Part shown: positions 52,014 through 63,987 of the stretch, piece after piece | How the letters are laid out: every line of letters starts with the position of its first letter | How positions within the stretch are numbered: position 1 is the first letter of the stretch | Assembly: GCA_950097015.1 (NCBI GenBank) | Contig: CATNEN010000003.1 | Location: 8,292,501 to 8,356,500, forward strand | Origin: Macrostomum hystrix | Lineage: Eukaryota > Platyhelminthes > Macrostomidae | Direction of reading: 5' to 3' | Length of the DNA stretch: 64,000 bases | The notes under the pieces: model-generated | Told to the model about the DNA's origin: nothing | The model's database searches: none | The model's input: only the letters and a program-made list of their open reading frames with translations | Made by a program: the position numbers and the translations under genes

Positions 52014-52676
52014 ACGGGATACCCCATTTGCTAGCCGGACTCGTTTGTTAGCCGGCGTTTGCTTGCCAGAGGTTTGCTAGCCGACGTTTGGAAGCCGACG
52101 TGTGCTAGCCAACGTTTGCTAGCCGATGACAAAGGTTTCTAGCTGCATTAGGCTTATCATTTTCCCGATTCCGTTTTCAGACTCGGTTCGGCACTTTCCA
52201 TTTTGTTGACTGTTTTTAGAATCGGTTCTAAAACTTTATTTATTCGGATTCTGGAATTCGATTTGAGAAATTTTCTTAATTCGTTGACATTTCTATGGAA
52301 ACAAGCTAAACACATTTAAAATATTAATAATGGATTCCATTGAACATTTTCATTTCTGAGAGCATTTAACTGTTACAAGTTACAAATATATTCCGTGCTT
52401 TTTATTTTCCTACTGATTCTGGTTCTGTAATTGGAATTTATTGGGATTTTAGTACGAATGAGATCATTAATTGTCCACCATACGGTTAGGGTAGGCCTAG
52501 GCCTACATTTAAAATTGCCGATGATGATCGGTAAAATTACCACTGGGGCCAACAACTTCCCTTCTTAAAAGAAACTGAGCTGCTATAGCGATCCTATCAA
52601 ACTTTCCGGCTAGCAAACGTCCAGCTAGCAAAAGTCCGGCTAGCAAATGTCCGGCTAGCAAACGGCATAGACCCGT
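52014..52676. mobile_element. Foldback-type element with repeated termini
   Basis: Both ends hold clusters of a motif of about 15 bp, GTTTGCTAGCCGGAC, in opposite orientation: at 52025-52127 on the plus strand and at 52605-52665 on the minus strand. The outermost sequences are ACGGGATACCCCATTTGC and, at the right, the complement of ACGGGTCTATGCCGTTTGC. Terminal inverted repeats made of tandem subrepeats are typical of foldback elements. No target duplication is obvious and the middle (about 480 bp) encodes nothing. Confidence 0.6.
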
Positions 52677-53814
52677 ATAACTATCAAAGAGAGAGAAATT
52701 TTTATCCGACAATTTTTTGTTGCACCGGAACAGAGCAGCGCAAGCACCCGAAACTCAAGAACACGGGCCAACTTTTTGTTGCGCATCTTCTGAATCAAGA
52801 ATCAAGTCGGCTCCCCTTCAGACCATCGAGATATTCAATTATCTCTGGAAGTCAGAAGTCTCGATAATACTAATAGCATGATCTCAACAAAACAAGCAGT
52901 GAAAAGAAGAATAAGAAAAGTTTTATAGATAAGACAGCTGCTCGATTTTTGTTGAGTATAACTTTACGCTCGTAGATATCCCTTTTGTAATGAATTTATT
53001 ATAAAACTTGGCTTCGTTAAAACAACGTAGTCGACGAAATACCAAATAGAATAGTGGATTGAGTTGCGATCAAAGCGCGGTAAAAGGAAAGAACAAAAAA
53101 ATTAATTTTTAGGATTTGCGACAGCATTTACTGAACTACTTAAAGTTGTAGTGGAACAACTTCCGCCTTCTTAGTGTTTTTACTTATCGTACTTCTTACT
53201 TAATTATATTACTTATCCGAGGAACAATGTCCCTGAAATCACTTCTCGTATTACGATACGGAAATTAAAAATGAGGCATGCAACTATTTTTTCATAAACT
53301 AAAATCCACAAGTTGGATCAGTACGTTGGAGTATTTTGTATATTGCGAGTTTTTACCGTCAAAATAAACGCAGTAGGAAAATAAATATGATGATGGCAGT
53401 TAAAAGATTAGACTTAAAACAAAACAAACAGTAGATCACAAAAATTGTTTCATATATGGACCCAAAACTAGTGTCTTAAAAAAGCTAGGCACCAAACAGC
53501 TGAAAATGGATGAGCTAAGTAAACAAAAAATAAAATATGAACAGAAAAATATGATACAGTAACTAAATTAATTATTGGATTTTGGTTGTCTGATTTCGGA
53601 AGACAACAACTAAGTAAAGTGTAATCGATATTATTCTACGCAAAAATATATTTGTAAATAGAGGCCTGGGAATTAAATAACAGCCTAAAATGAAAGAGTC
53701 GAACATATTGATACACTGGCATTATTAGCAATAAAAAATAGGTAATTAACACCGATGAATTTTATGGAAGCCTGCGCACATAAAGTCCTAGTAGAAGTTT
53801 CGTTTTGTATTATT
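52677..53814. other. AT-rich intergenic DNA
   Basis: No exon or repeat array seen. The 3' UTR of the TMEM230/TMEM134-type gene (minus) should occupy the right end. Confidence 0.4.
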
Positions 53815-55895
53815 TTAATCCATTGGTGGCAAGTCTTCGAAACTGTAGCCCTCATGACCATAGTAGGCTCTGATTATGTAGACCAGATAATAAACTAAAA
53901 AATGGTGAGTTTATTGAAATGGCCCGTTTCAATACTTGCAAATGCATGCCTAGAGAAATGAGATGGCTGTACAGCGGAGTGGGGTTGCCTGCCTAGCGGA
54001 ATGGGGCTGCCTGCCTAGCGGAGTGAGATGGTTGCATGGTGGAGTGGGCTTTACTACCTAGCGGAGTGGGGTTGATTGCCTAGCAGAGTGGAGTTGACTG
54101 CCTAGCAGAGTGGAGTTGACTGCCTAGCGGAGTGAGATGGTTGCATGGCGGAGTGGGCTTTACTGCCTAGCGGAGTGGGGTTGACTGCCTAGCATAGTGG
54201 GCTTTACTGCCTAGCGGAGTGGGGTTGACTGCCTAGCATAGTGAGGTTGACTGCCTAGCGGAGTGAGATGGCTGCATAGCGGAGTGGGGTTGGTAAAAAT
54301 TATCTTGCAGAGCGGCATTTGCTAATAAAAATTTGGAACATACTAGCAATAAAGCAAAGCAAAAAAAAATCGTGAACCTTACTCCCTGGAATGAAAATAA
54401 CCAGACCGCCTATTACAAACACCAGATTGTAAAGTGCCTCTGGCTGATTGGCTGTCAAAGCGGTTCCAATGCTGCATAATACTGAAAAAAGAAGAAACTT
54501 GTATCAGATCTATTTGATTTGAGCACAAAATAGTTACAAAATTACTTACCAAGGCCAAACACGCAGAAAAAGAAAGATATTAGAATAATCTTCTTGTGCT
54601 TTTGAATGTCAGTATTAGAAAGACAACTGGAACAAATGTAAAAATAAATGATGGTTAGCAGGTTTTTAGTCGCAAAAGATAACACGAGAATCGGCAGGAC
54701 TCTTAAGACTCACTTTGGTCCAACTCTCTGTGCCCAAGAATTGAATCGTTGAGCATATCTGCCGCACGGTTTACCCTGAGCTGTCGGCGTCACATTGGTC
54801 ACCGATCGCGTATCTTGCGGTGTCATGCCAACCAAAGCTGCGTCATTTTGTGCGGTTGACGATACAGCCACGCTGTTAAATAAATATGTATATGAAACAA
54901 TTATATTTAGTCTCACTGTCACATTGAGCTAACAGCCATACTCAGTTAGTTGTATTTCTCTATACTGTGACCTCTCTACTTTTCTAATGTGACCTATCTA
55001 CTTTTCTAATGTGGCCTCTCTACTTCTCTAATGTGGCTTGTCTACTTCTCTAATGTGGCCTATCTACTTCTCTAATGTGGCCTATCTACTTCTCTAATGT
55101 GGCCTATCTACTTCTCTAATGTGGCTTCTCTATTTCTCTAATGTGGCTTCTCTACTTCTCTAATTTGGCTTGTCTACTTCTCTAATGTGGCTTGTCTACT
55201 TCTCTAATGTGGCCTATCTACTTCTCTAATGTGGCCTATCTACTTCTCTAATATGGCTTCTCTACTTCTCTAATGTGGCTTGTCTACTTCTCTAATGTGG
55301 CCTATCTACTTCTCTGTGGCTTCTCTACTTCTCTAATGTGGCTTCTCTACTTCTCTAATGTGGCCTATCTACTTCTCTAATGTGGCCTCTCTAATTCCAA
55401 CAAAAAGTGCAAGCAAAGTTAGTGACACTCACTCGTTCGCAGAAGTCAGTGGCTGCATCTCGCAGTTGTTGCTGTCCAACTTTGACACAGTCGGCGTGGA
55501 AATCGAGTGGAATCGGCCGGGCTATGGATTTTGTTGAAAGTTAAAAAATTGTTTTAAAACCAGAAAACCAGATACGAATATATTAAATCTGAAAGATTTG
55601 GGCCAACATCTCAACACAGCTCATGTGAAGCCGGTGTACAGCTAGCTGTTCAGTCAATGTTCAGGTTTTGTTTCTTGTGTTTCGCTGAAGAAGACAAATT
55701 GTCTTCTTTGTGATAAGATGCGAACTCGTGACGTCACAATTACCGCTAGAGTTCAGGAACTAAAAAAATCACAAAACGCACCTCAACAGCATCTGGTTCT
55801 TCATTAGCGACATTTTGTACAGTGCCATAATCGGTCATTATTAGCTGCTGCTGCTGTTGTAGATCAGTTGATTTGCCAGTTGTTTGGCTCAGCAT
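53815..55895 (-). CDS. TMEM230/TMEM134 family membrane protein
   Basis: Six exons: 55895-55782, 55521-55433, 54872-54714, 54626-54550, 54481-54383 and 53894-53815 (stop TAA). All phases match, giving 205 residues. The N-terminal half is hydrophilic (Gln run, then Ser/Thr-rich). Two membrane segments follow, IILISFFFCVFGLVLCSIG and LYNLVFVIGGLVIFIPG, then a short tail with YYGHEGYSFEDLP. The VFIPG-type end of the second segment and the Y-G-Y/F-S-acidic tail identify the DUF872 family (TMEM230 and TMEM134). The tail is nearer TMEM230, whose human form acts in endosomal and synaptic vesicle traffic. The KHKK segment before the first membrane span is nearer TMEM134. I therefore leave the symbol blank. 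None of the track's simple frames shows this gene because exons are short. Confidence 0.85.
53955..54300. repeat. 22-bp minisatellite in the last intron
   Basis: About 15 units of TGCCTAGCGGAGTGGGGTTG plus AC, with GAGATGG and CTTTAC variants. It fills most of the 488-bp last intron (53895-54382) of the TMEM230/TMEM134-type gene. Confidence 0.92.
54955..55395. repeat. 23-bp minisatellite in intron 2
   Basis: About 19 units of TCTCTAATGTGGCCTATCTA plus CTT, in intron 2 (54873-55432) of the TMEM230/TMEM134-type gene. Confidence 0.93.
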
Positions 55896-57217
55896 CGTTA
55901 AAAAAATTAGCAATCTCCAGTTATTTTTCGGCACTTTAGTGAAACAAATTTAACAACCATTGGCTAGTTCGGTAAGATTAGCAGCTGAAAATAAATGTAC
56001 TTTTGTTTTAAAACGGTTTTTGCACAAGAAAATAAATAGTGTCCTTATAACGACTATGCTAACATAAAATAAAATAACTGTAATAATCGATTCACGTCTT
56101 GATTTAGCAGCCAAATTCGACAACTACAGTTTGCATTTTGTTTATTTGATACTTGTATCCGACTGTTGTTACTTTGCAAATTTAAAATTGCAATGGGCCA
56201 ATAAAATTGATTGGGCTTCAACTATACAGGTATTGGGTCTTAAAAAACAAAAAAAACTTGTTTTTGTTGCAATTTAGACACTGCATGTAACATTATATAA
56301 GGTCAATATAAATTAGAAGTTAGGTAACAACTAGATAAAATGTATTTAACAATTAATGCTTATTTGACCTATTGTACATATAATGGATAATGCAATAAAA
56401 AAACAACAGACAGATCAAGATATGTACAATAAAACAATAATATAATACAAGTTCATATATTACACCTAAGGAAAAGCTAACTTTTCAGTCAGTAGCATGC
56501 CCCATTAATGATTTATCTAAAGCAAAAAGTTGCATTTTAAGCAAAAAATGTAGCTAACAGTCGCAATCTGATAACAATGCAAAATTTCGAATATTTCAAA
56601 AAAAGACTCGATCAAGACTACTTAGAAAAGTAGTATTGGAGATTTGTTTAGCGAATTATTTCAAAACGACTGAGTTAAATAAAAAAATTTTGAACAGACA
56701 TTCCGAGTACCAGTTACTAAGAACTCGGTGGAACAGCAAAATTATACGAATAAGAAATGTTGTTAGACAAGAACAACAAGCGATTAACATTAAAAAAGTA
56801 GCTATACATAAAATTAAACAAAATTAAATAATTATTTGATTCCAATCAACATCAGCATATTGTATTAATAAATCAACAACTGTAAACATCTGCGTGTTGT
56901 AAGCCATATCATTATAAAGCATATTTACTAAACTAGAATTTGTCTTAGGTGTACTTTTACTAATTAAATATTCGCGAATGATATTTAAAGGATGAATTCA
57001 TTCTAGAAACTCGCCTACGGAATTTTGTTACTTAATTATTTCTTAATTTGAGTGACTTAGCTCTAGCTCCTTGTTTCGTTTTTTAAATATATGTCATGAA
57101 CCATGTCAGAGAGACTGAATTCGATGAATTTTTGTGTGCAGATAAATTATTGACACTTGAAATCCCTCCATGGCTTTTCTACTGTTAACTCTTTTTTATA
57201 CAGTTATCTACCCAGTT
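55896..57217. other. AT-rich intergenic DNA
   Basis: Contains the 5' flank of the TMEM230/TMEM134-type gene, with an acceptor-like TTTATTTTCAG ending near 55986, and the 3' flank of ATF7IP. No other exon seen. Confidence 0.4.
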
Positions 57218-60200
57218 TCAAGCCCTAACCAATTGTTGAGAACTCGACGACCTCTGCTGAGCAGCCCTGGCAGGACTTGGCACAGGCACCGAGCAGACAT
57301 TGCTCCATCGGCCGTATCTATTGTAGACATCCAGAGCCCTGACAGCAAAGTGAAACATACTGCCAGCTTCTATCTGCGTTAGGCTGCAGGACATTGGCAA
57401 AGGCAGTGCCTTCACATCGCCAACCTTAGCCCAGGGACAAGACGGCGGCTGACGACGCCGAGGATGCCGATCGTCCAGCACCTCTGAGTAGCTCCAGATC
57501 TCGTAGGCTTTGACGCCGGCATGAAGGAAGCTGACCTCGGCTAGGTCCCACTGAAGGGTGACACCCTCTGGTGTGCGCTCCAGTGTTAGGGTGGCCCTGG
57601 AGGGCGGCAGTTTACTGGTTGAGACTGCCGCAACCGGAGCCGGAGTCACTGGCAAAGGGGCTGGAATGCCGCGATCCTGAGGTCCTCCGGCTGGGGCTGT
57701 TGTAGAATGGATGTGGAATTGTTAGCAAATTATAAGCTTTTTCTGCGTTTTAAGCTTTAATCTCCACTCTGGATTGGGATTCTGAATTATATATAAATCC
57801 CCATCTCCACAAAAATCTTGTATTTTCCATCTAGACTTACTAATTTCCACCCCGAACTATTATTTTCAAAGAACATATCTGAAAATATTCCTTTCTGAAA
57901 ATTTGAATGTAGATTGAGATGCCTAGACATTCTTATCCCTAACTAAACTTTAGATTGAGATGCCTAGACATTCTTATCCCTAACTCAACTGTAGATTGAG
58001 ATGCCTAGACATTCTTATCCCTAACTCAACTGTAGATTGAGTTGCCTAGACATTCTTATCCCTAACTCAACTTTAGATTGAGATGCCTAGACATTCTTAT
58101 CCCTAACTCAACTGTAGATTGAGATGCCTAGACATTCTTATCCCTAACTCAACTGTAGATTGAGTTGCCTAGACATTCTTATCCCTAACTCAACTGTAGA
58201 TTGAGATGCCTAGACATTCTTATCCCTAACTCAACTGTAGATTGAGATGCCTAGACATTCTTATCCCTAACTCAACTGTAGATTGAGATGCCTAGACATT
58301 CTTATCCCTAACTCAACTGTAGATTGAGATGCCTAGACATTCTTATCCCTAACTCAACTGTAGATTGAGATGCCTAGACATTCTTATCCCTAACTCAACT
58401 GTAGATTGAGATGCCTAGACATTCTTATCCCTAACTCAACTGTAGATTGAGATGCCTAGACCTTTTAATCACCTAACTCAACTGTAGATTGTGATGCCTA
58501 GACCTTTTAATCACCTAACTCAACTGTAGATTGTGATGCCTAGACCTTTTAATCACCTAACTCAACTGTAGATTGTGATGCCTAGACCTTTTAATCACCT
58601 AACTCAACTGTAGATTGTGATGCCTAGACCTTTTAATCACCTAACTCAACTGTAGATTGGGATGTCAAACCCGTTTAATCGCCAGCTGCTATCGATTGCG
58701 ATTTTCGATGCCCTTTAATCACGAGCTTTATACTAGATTGTGGTTTTGAAGGCGCATTCTAAACCCCAGCTCATCCATCCTTGGCGATAATCCATTATTT
58801 TATTTTCTAGCTCCATTTTTCAAACGACATAGGTTGGTCTACTAACTAACCTCCTCTGTTTGGACCAGAAGCTCCTACAGTGCGCGCTTTTCGCCTTTCA
58901 GCGCCGATTAGTCCGGCATCGGTGGAGACGCCACCGCGAGTAGCTGAATAAGTGGCTGACGCAGCCAAGGTCGGTTCATCGTCGGTCAAGTCAATGGTCA
59001 TAGGAGCTGAGGAAGGCAGCTGCCTCGTAGCAGCCACAGGCAGCCGAGACAGATTTTGCTGCTGCATCGGTTGCTGCTGCTGATGCTGCAGTCGCAATTG
59101 CTGGAACTGCTGTTGCTGCTGTTGATGCTGATGCGTTGGAGTCTGAAGCATTACAACCGCTTGCTGTTGGTGCTGGTGCGAATGCTGATGATGATGGTGG
59201 TGCGCGGCAGTGACAGCCGCGGCTGTAGTATTTGCGTGAGCAACAGGCACGGCAGCAACATTGCCATGCCCCCCTGCTCTAGAGCCTTTCTGTAGTAGAA
59301 TCTCCGTATCCAAGCGTCGATAGATGGTTAACAGGGCGCGCATTTTACTCTGCTGTCGCTCCAATTTGTCTGATAAAAAACGGACGTCTCTTTCTAAACG
59401 AAACACTCTATTAGACACCATAGTAGTCACTTCGGATAGAGCCGGCAGTGTGAATGGCGGAACAAAGACGCTACCATTCGGACTAGATGAGGACTCCAGC
59501 ATACTATCTAAACCCTGCAGCAAAGTAGCATCACTGCGACTGCGCTTAGCTAACGAAGCATCGTCCTGAGTTTCTTTAAGATTTTTCTCACTAGTCAAAT
59601 TTGTGGCAGTGTCGGTTGAGGCTGCAGTGGAGGCACCAGAGATACTGGCCTGCGTTCGCTTCCTAGCATTGGAGGAAGTGGCCAAGCTGCCGTCAGCTTC
59701 ATCGTCGCTTAGCGTCAAGTCAATCATTGGCGAAGCGCCTGGCCTAGGCCGGGCACGAATAGGTAACGGCACCGAATTCTTTGAAATTGTAGACGGCTCA
59801 GCAGCAGCCGCTGTCGCATTATCGTTGCTTGATTCTTCTTCATTCTGGGCTTCATTGTTTGCATCTTTATTCTTGTTAGAATCTGTCTGCTCCTCAATAT
59901 TTTCGCCTTTTTCAGCATCTTCAGTAGACTGTGCCTTAGACTCAGCATTGTCCTGGGGTTGGCTAATCATTGATTCACCAATGGATTCTTTAAGATTCTC
60001 TGATTCTTTAACAACAGCGTCTGGACTGCGGGAATCCGGAGTCTTTGCAACGGTTGACTCGTCCGCACTTCTTTGCTCCTTAGCTGACTTTTCCTCGGTT
60101 TCAACGTCAGTAATGAGTTGTAGATTACTGGCACAATCATTGTCCTTATCTAGATTGGAATTAATAGATTCGTCAATGTTTAAGACTCCATCATTTTCTG

Positions 60201-60705
60201 AATCGAATTCTTGCTGCTCTTCATGCTCAACAGCGCCTGCCGCAGCCGAAGGTGCCGAAGCACCTGTCGAAAAGTCTGGCTGCCAGCTATCAGTCACTTC
60301 ACCAATTGAGGCATCGCATTCAATTGAAGCTGACTCTGTTAGCTCGGCAGCAGGTTGAGACTGAGCTGAGTCGACTTCTGTTAAAACTGGTTCTACTGAC
60401 TCGCTATCAATTTCTGCTGCTGAATTGAGATTGGAGCCAGAAACAGAGGTCACAGGAGCAGGCTCCACAACTAGCCCATTAGAAACTGGTGCTGACATGC
60501 CAGGAGTTTCAGCACCAGCATCCATTGGGGTAATGGCATGATCTGGATTAGATTGGGCATTATCAATCACTTGAAAATCGGAATCAATTGAAATGTCAGC
60601 ATTTTTAGACATAACTTCATTGGCGTCATTTTCTGATGAATCTGGCACTGCAGAGCTGTTATTCTCCATGTTGCATCCACTTGAATTTTGCAAAGCATCA
60701 TCCAT
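57218..60705 (-). CDS. ATF7IP: ATF7IP homologue (MCAF, SETDB1 partner)
   Basis: A nuclear cofactor that in vertebrates stabilises the H3K9 methyltransferase SETDB1 and links it to MBD1 and SUMO. Exons are 60705-58851 and 57696-57218 (stop TGA), phase 1, giving 777 residues. Residues 1-320 are acidic and Ser/Glu-rich, probably disordered. Two SUMO-interaction-like motifs are seen: MIDLTLSDDE near 326 and TIDLTDDEP near 571. A coiled coil at about 421-470 (LSEVTTMVSNRVFRLERDVR onward) lies where the SETDB1-binding helix is expected. A Gln/His-rich stretch follows. The C-terminal fibronectin type III domain (about 648-750) contains KVGDVKALPLPMSCSLTQ, nearly the same as vertebrate ATF7IP, and FHFAVRALDVYNRYG. 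The length is about 60% of human ATF7IP. An acceptor-like CTTTTTCAG ends at 60743, so a 5' noncoding exon lies upstream. Confidence 0.9.
57905..58695. repeat. 41-bp minisatellite in the ATF7IP intron
   Basis: About 19 units of TAGATTGAGATGCCTAGACA plus TTCTTATCCCTAACTCAACTG. The last five units switch to GATTGTGATGCCTAGACCTT plus TTAATCACC. It fills most of intron 57697-58850. Confidence 0.94.
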
Positions 60706-60742
60706 GCTATTTACACAGTGCTTAATTAAGTGACTGATAATA

Positions 60743-63139
60743 CTGAAAAAGAAATGAAATTATTAGATTGAATCTGAAATTATTGTTGACAAACTGCTTT
60801 TAAAATAAAAAAATTAAAAGGCAACTTACATAGAAAGCATTAATGAAAGTTAGTTAGAACATCTAGTCTACATATTAAAAAGATCAAAATCTGTATTGTC
60901 ACTTAGTTGTTTTATCTTTTTTTCTCTTTGAAGTCATCTTGAAGACAAATTCAATCAAGGCAAGCTTTAATATGCATTAAATGTGTTTTAATATCTTGAC
61001 AATTGATTCTGCCATTTTCTTTAAATTTAAAATGTTTTGTTTAAATTAACATTGTGCAAAGCCATTTTCTATCATTTAACTTACAATAATTATATAATGC
61101 ATACTTGCGCAATTTAATATTTAACTCTTTAAAAATTATACAATTTAGGTTCTTCTAGTTTCTAGAAAAAGACTTTTAAGTCTTCACTTACATCTTCACC
61201 TAAAAGCAAGAAATAAACTTTGAACACAAATGGCCATCTCCTATATATGCCAGCATTTTATCACATTACAATGCACATTGCATGCAGTCAAATATTTTGC
61301 AATTCATTCTAAAATATGCTTTAACAGAAGTTCAAAGTTTTCTGAATCATAGATTGTGATTGCTGATTGTCAAGCATTCATTTCAATTATTATTAAAAAG
61401 AAACTTTGTGTTTCTAATCAAAATCATCTACTTGTATTTTAATTCTAATGTTGTTGCTTGCTGGAAGACTAAACAAAGAAAAAAGCAAGGAGTCTGGTGC
61501 CTTTCATTACTCAAAAAATTCAATGAAAGCTATCATTGCATTGCATTAGCCTTTCCCATGGTAAGATTTCTTTTAAATGAAAACTTTTTCATTAACATTT
61601 TAAACTAACAGCTACTAATTTGGCCCTAGTAACTCAGTCAACAATTACTAAACAAACACAAGATATAAATAAATGCCTTAGGTTTACCAAATTTTATAGG
61701 CCTATCCACACTTTTTGTGTTATACCTAGCCGATCCAAAAAGTATACCACTACTTAAAATAGACACTTTATATTTAATTCATTTTTTGTTATTTGCATGT
61801 TATTTACGTCAATGTTATTATGATGATAAATATATTTTACACAATTGTACTATTAAGCAAAAAAATTATGTACTCCAAAAAATAATTTGCTTTTAACATT
61901 CATGTGTCTGCTAACAATGTCACTGTTGCTTGCTTTTGTTCATTTGTGTAACTAATAAATTAAGCAGGTGTTATAACAAAGTTGTTTCTGGTAGTCAGTT
62001 CCCACATTAGCTTGATAATAGTGAAATGAGAACAGCATGTTTCTAAAGGCCTCATTGAGTAGGGGCCTAATTGCTATTTATGAAGGTAAACTAAAGAGCT
62101 GCAGAGGCAAAAGACAGTGCACATTGACTTAGACAAGTATTAGAAGCTAGAAAATACAATCTCTAGGGCTCAGACATTTTAGCAAAATGCCAAAAAATGA
62201 TTTAACATAGGGCCTATATAGGCCCTAAACACTGAATGCATTTCAGCAGAAAATACTGAACAAAAAACGTTAGGCCTTGCCTAGTGTTAGGCCTAGTGCC
62301 CAATATTCAAGGAGTTGTCATGACTCATGCACATTGCCCTTGGCATATAATGTAGGCCTAATCTAATATATATATATTATAAACAATATATTTAGTTGTC
62401 AGTTGTGAATACAACAAAGTATCAGTAAAACAGTAAAACTGTGTGAAATATAACAGTGCTAGGCTATAACTATCAATCTTAAATAGGTTTGCAAAACTAT
62501 AACAATAACAGTCCTGTGAGTGTTACCTACCTAGGCCTAATTGGCCTAGGCCTAACCCTAGGCCTAGTAGGCCCTACACCAAACATAAAAAACTTTTACA
62601 CTGTACTGCAAAAAAGAATTATTCCATGTCTTACAATAGTCTTATATAAGTGTTATAACTTCTGTTAGGCCTAGCAAGTAAAATTTAATATTTCAAAAGG
62701 GTTTTCTGAAAATGTATTTTACTGAAATGTAGGCCTATTTCTGTAACGTTTACATTTTACGTAGGTCATATAAATGATGAATTGGCATCAATGACATCAA
62801 TTCTTTAATTTTTGCTCTGTCTCTTTGCTTTGTAAGACAAACCGTAATTCTCTCTTTTATCATCTTAGTCCAAGATTTTGTCAGGCCAGACGACGTCATA
62901 TGTCAGGACGGGATTTCATCAGTTTTGAGAAAAAAAATGGTACTGGCTATTCGTACGTCAGAATCTCTTGTAGTGCATTTCCAAGAAATTATGAAACGAG
63001 TTATAACAAATCTAAAATGTAAACTGCGATGCTTGTAGATTTTTCTTATGAATAAAAACTGTTCGATAATTTTCTGCACGATTAGATGTTAAAATTATAC
63101 GTGTTCGCCAACCCGCGGCAAGCTTCCTCATGGTAAATT
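60743..63139. other. AT-rich upstream region of ATF7IP
   Basis: No coding exon seen. It should contain the 5' noncoding exon and promoter of ATF7IP (minus). The only clear structure is the AGGCCTA cluster at 62200-62735. Confidence 0.4.
62200..62735. repeat. Cluster of dispersed TAGGCCTA palindromes
   Basis: Roughly a dozen copies of TAGGCCTA or its halves within about 530 bp, including the larger palindromes AGGGCCTATATAGGCCCT near 62208 and the run CCTAGGCCTAATTGGCCTAG near 62533. They are not tandem at a fixed period. Another copy occurs at 52494-52505. Function unknown. Confidence 0.6.
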
Positions 63140-63184
63140 CAAGGACCACTAGAAGAAGAATAATTCTTCTTCTAGTGGTCCTTG
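63140..63184. mobile_element. 45-bp perfect palindrome with 8-bp target duplication
   Basis: Two perfectly complementary 22-bp arms (starting CAAGGACCACTAGAAG, ending CTTCTAGTGGTCCTTG) surround one base. The palindrome is flanked exactly by GGTAAATT at 63132-63139 and 63185-63192. The terminus CAAGG fits the hAT end consensus YARNG, and the 8-bp duplication is the hAT size. It looks like a hAT-derived element reduced to its two terminal repeats. Confidence 0.82.
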
Positions 63185-63524
63185 GGTAAATTATTGGATT
63201 TTTTTCCGGACTGCTGTACAAATAGCCACTTCCTATTTACAAACAAAAAATACATCAAAGGATAAAACACTGTTCTCGTGTAGGGCCTAACCTAAATTAC
63301 AGTAATTATTTTGTCGTTTTGCATCAAAACAAAAGAAAAATACTCTAGTTTTTGTTTTTTTAAGCACTGAAACAAAAAAATCGATTTACATTTGAAATAT
63401 TTTGGGTGTGTATAATCTATGGGTCTGGGCACACTGGGACCTCACTGGGTTTAAAATAATAAAACAAAGGTATATAAGTTCGAAAAATTACTAAAGGTTA
63501 TTCTGATATCGCTAACAGTAAGAA

Positions 63525-63987
63525 CACCCGTGTTGACAGAGATAGGGTCTAAGAAACGGTAATCGAACATGCGCGACGGTTGCCTAATGGGCAAATCAGA
63601 ACATGTTCTTTGTTCCGAGAACATGTTCTTTTTAGTTTATAAGGCTTCGTAATGTAAAAAAATATTAAAATATAAAAAAAGAAAAAATCTCAAAAAAAGT
63701 TGAGAGAAAACTATATTGCTGGCTAGTATGTACGTTAAGTGCTGGTGAACTAGGATATTACTAGACATAGTATGGCCGTTTAACTCTGTCTTGTTTGTTG
63801 ACCTCATGCCAAGGAAGGCATAGTTTTTTCTTCATTATTTTTTCTTCGCCTAACGGTATTTAATATACATTAAGTAGCCTTATTAATTTTAAAGAACATG
63901 TTCTCGGAACAAAGAACATGTTCGGAGTTGCCTATTAGGCGACCGTCGCGCATGTTCAATGTAGCCTAAGAATCGTCAACACGGCTG
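63525..63987. mobile_element. 463-bp long-inverted-repeat element
   Basis: Outer ends CACCCGTGTTGAC (63525-63537) and GTCAACACGGCTG (63975-63987) are complementary with one mismatch. They are flanked by GTAAGAA on both sides (63518-63524 and 63988-63994). Inside, arms of about 85 bp (GAACATGCGCGACGG to about TTATAAGGC, near 63564-63650) match the right side (about 63876-63959). Each arm carries two GAACATGTTC palindromes. The 225-bp AT-rich middle encodes no protein. Confidence 0.75.
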
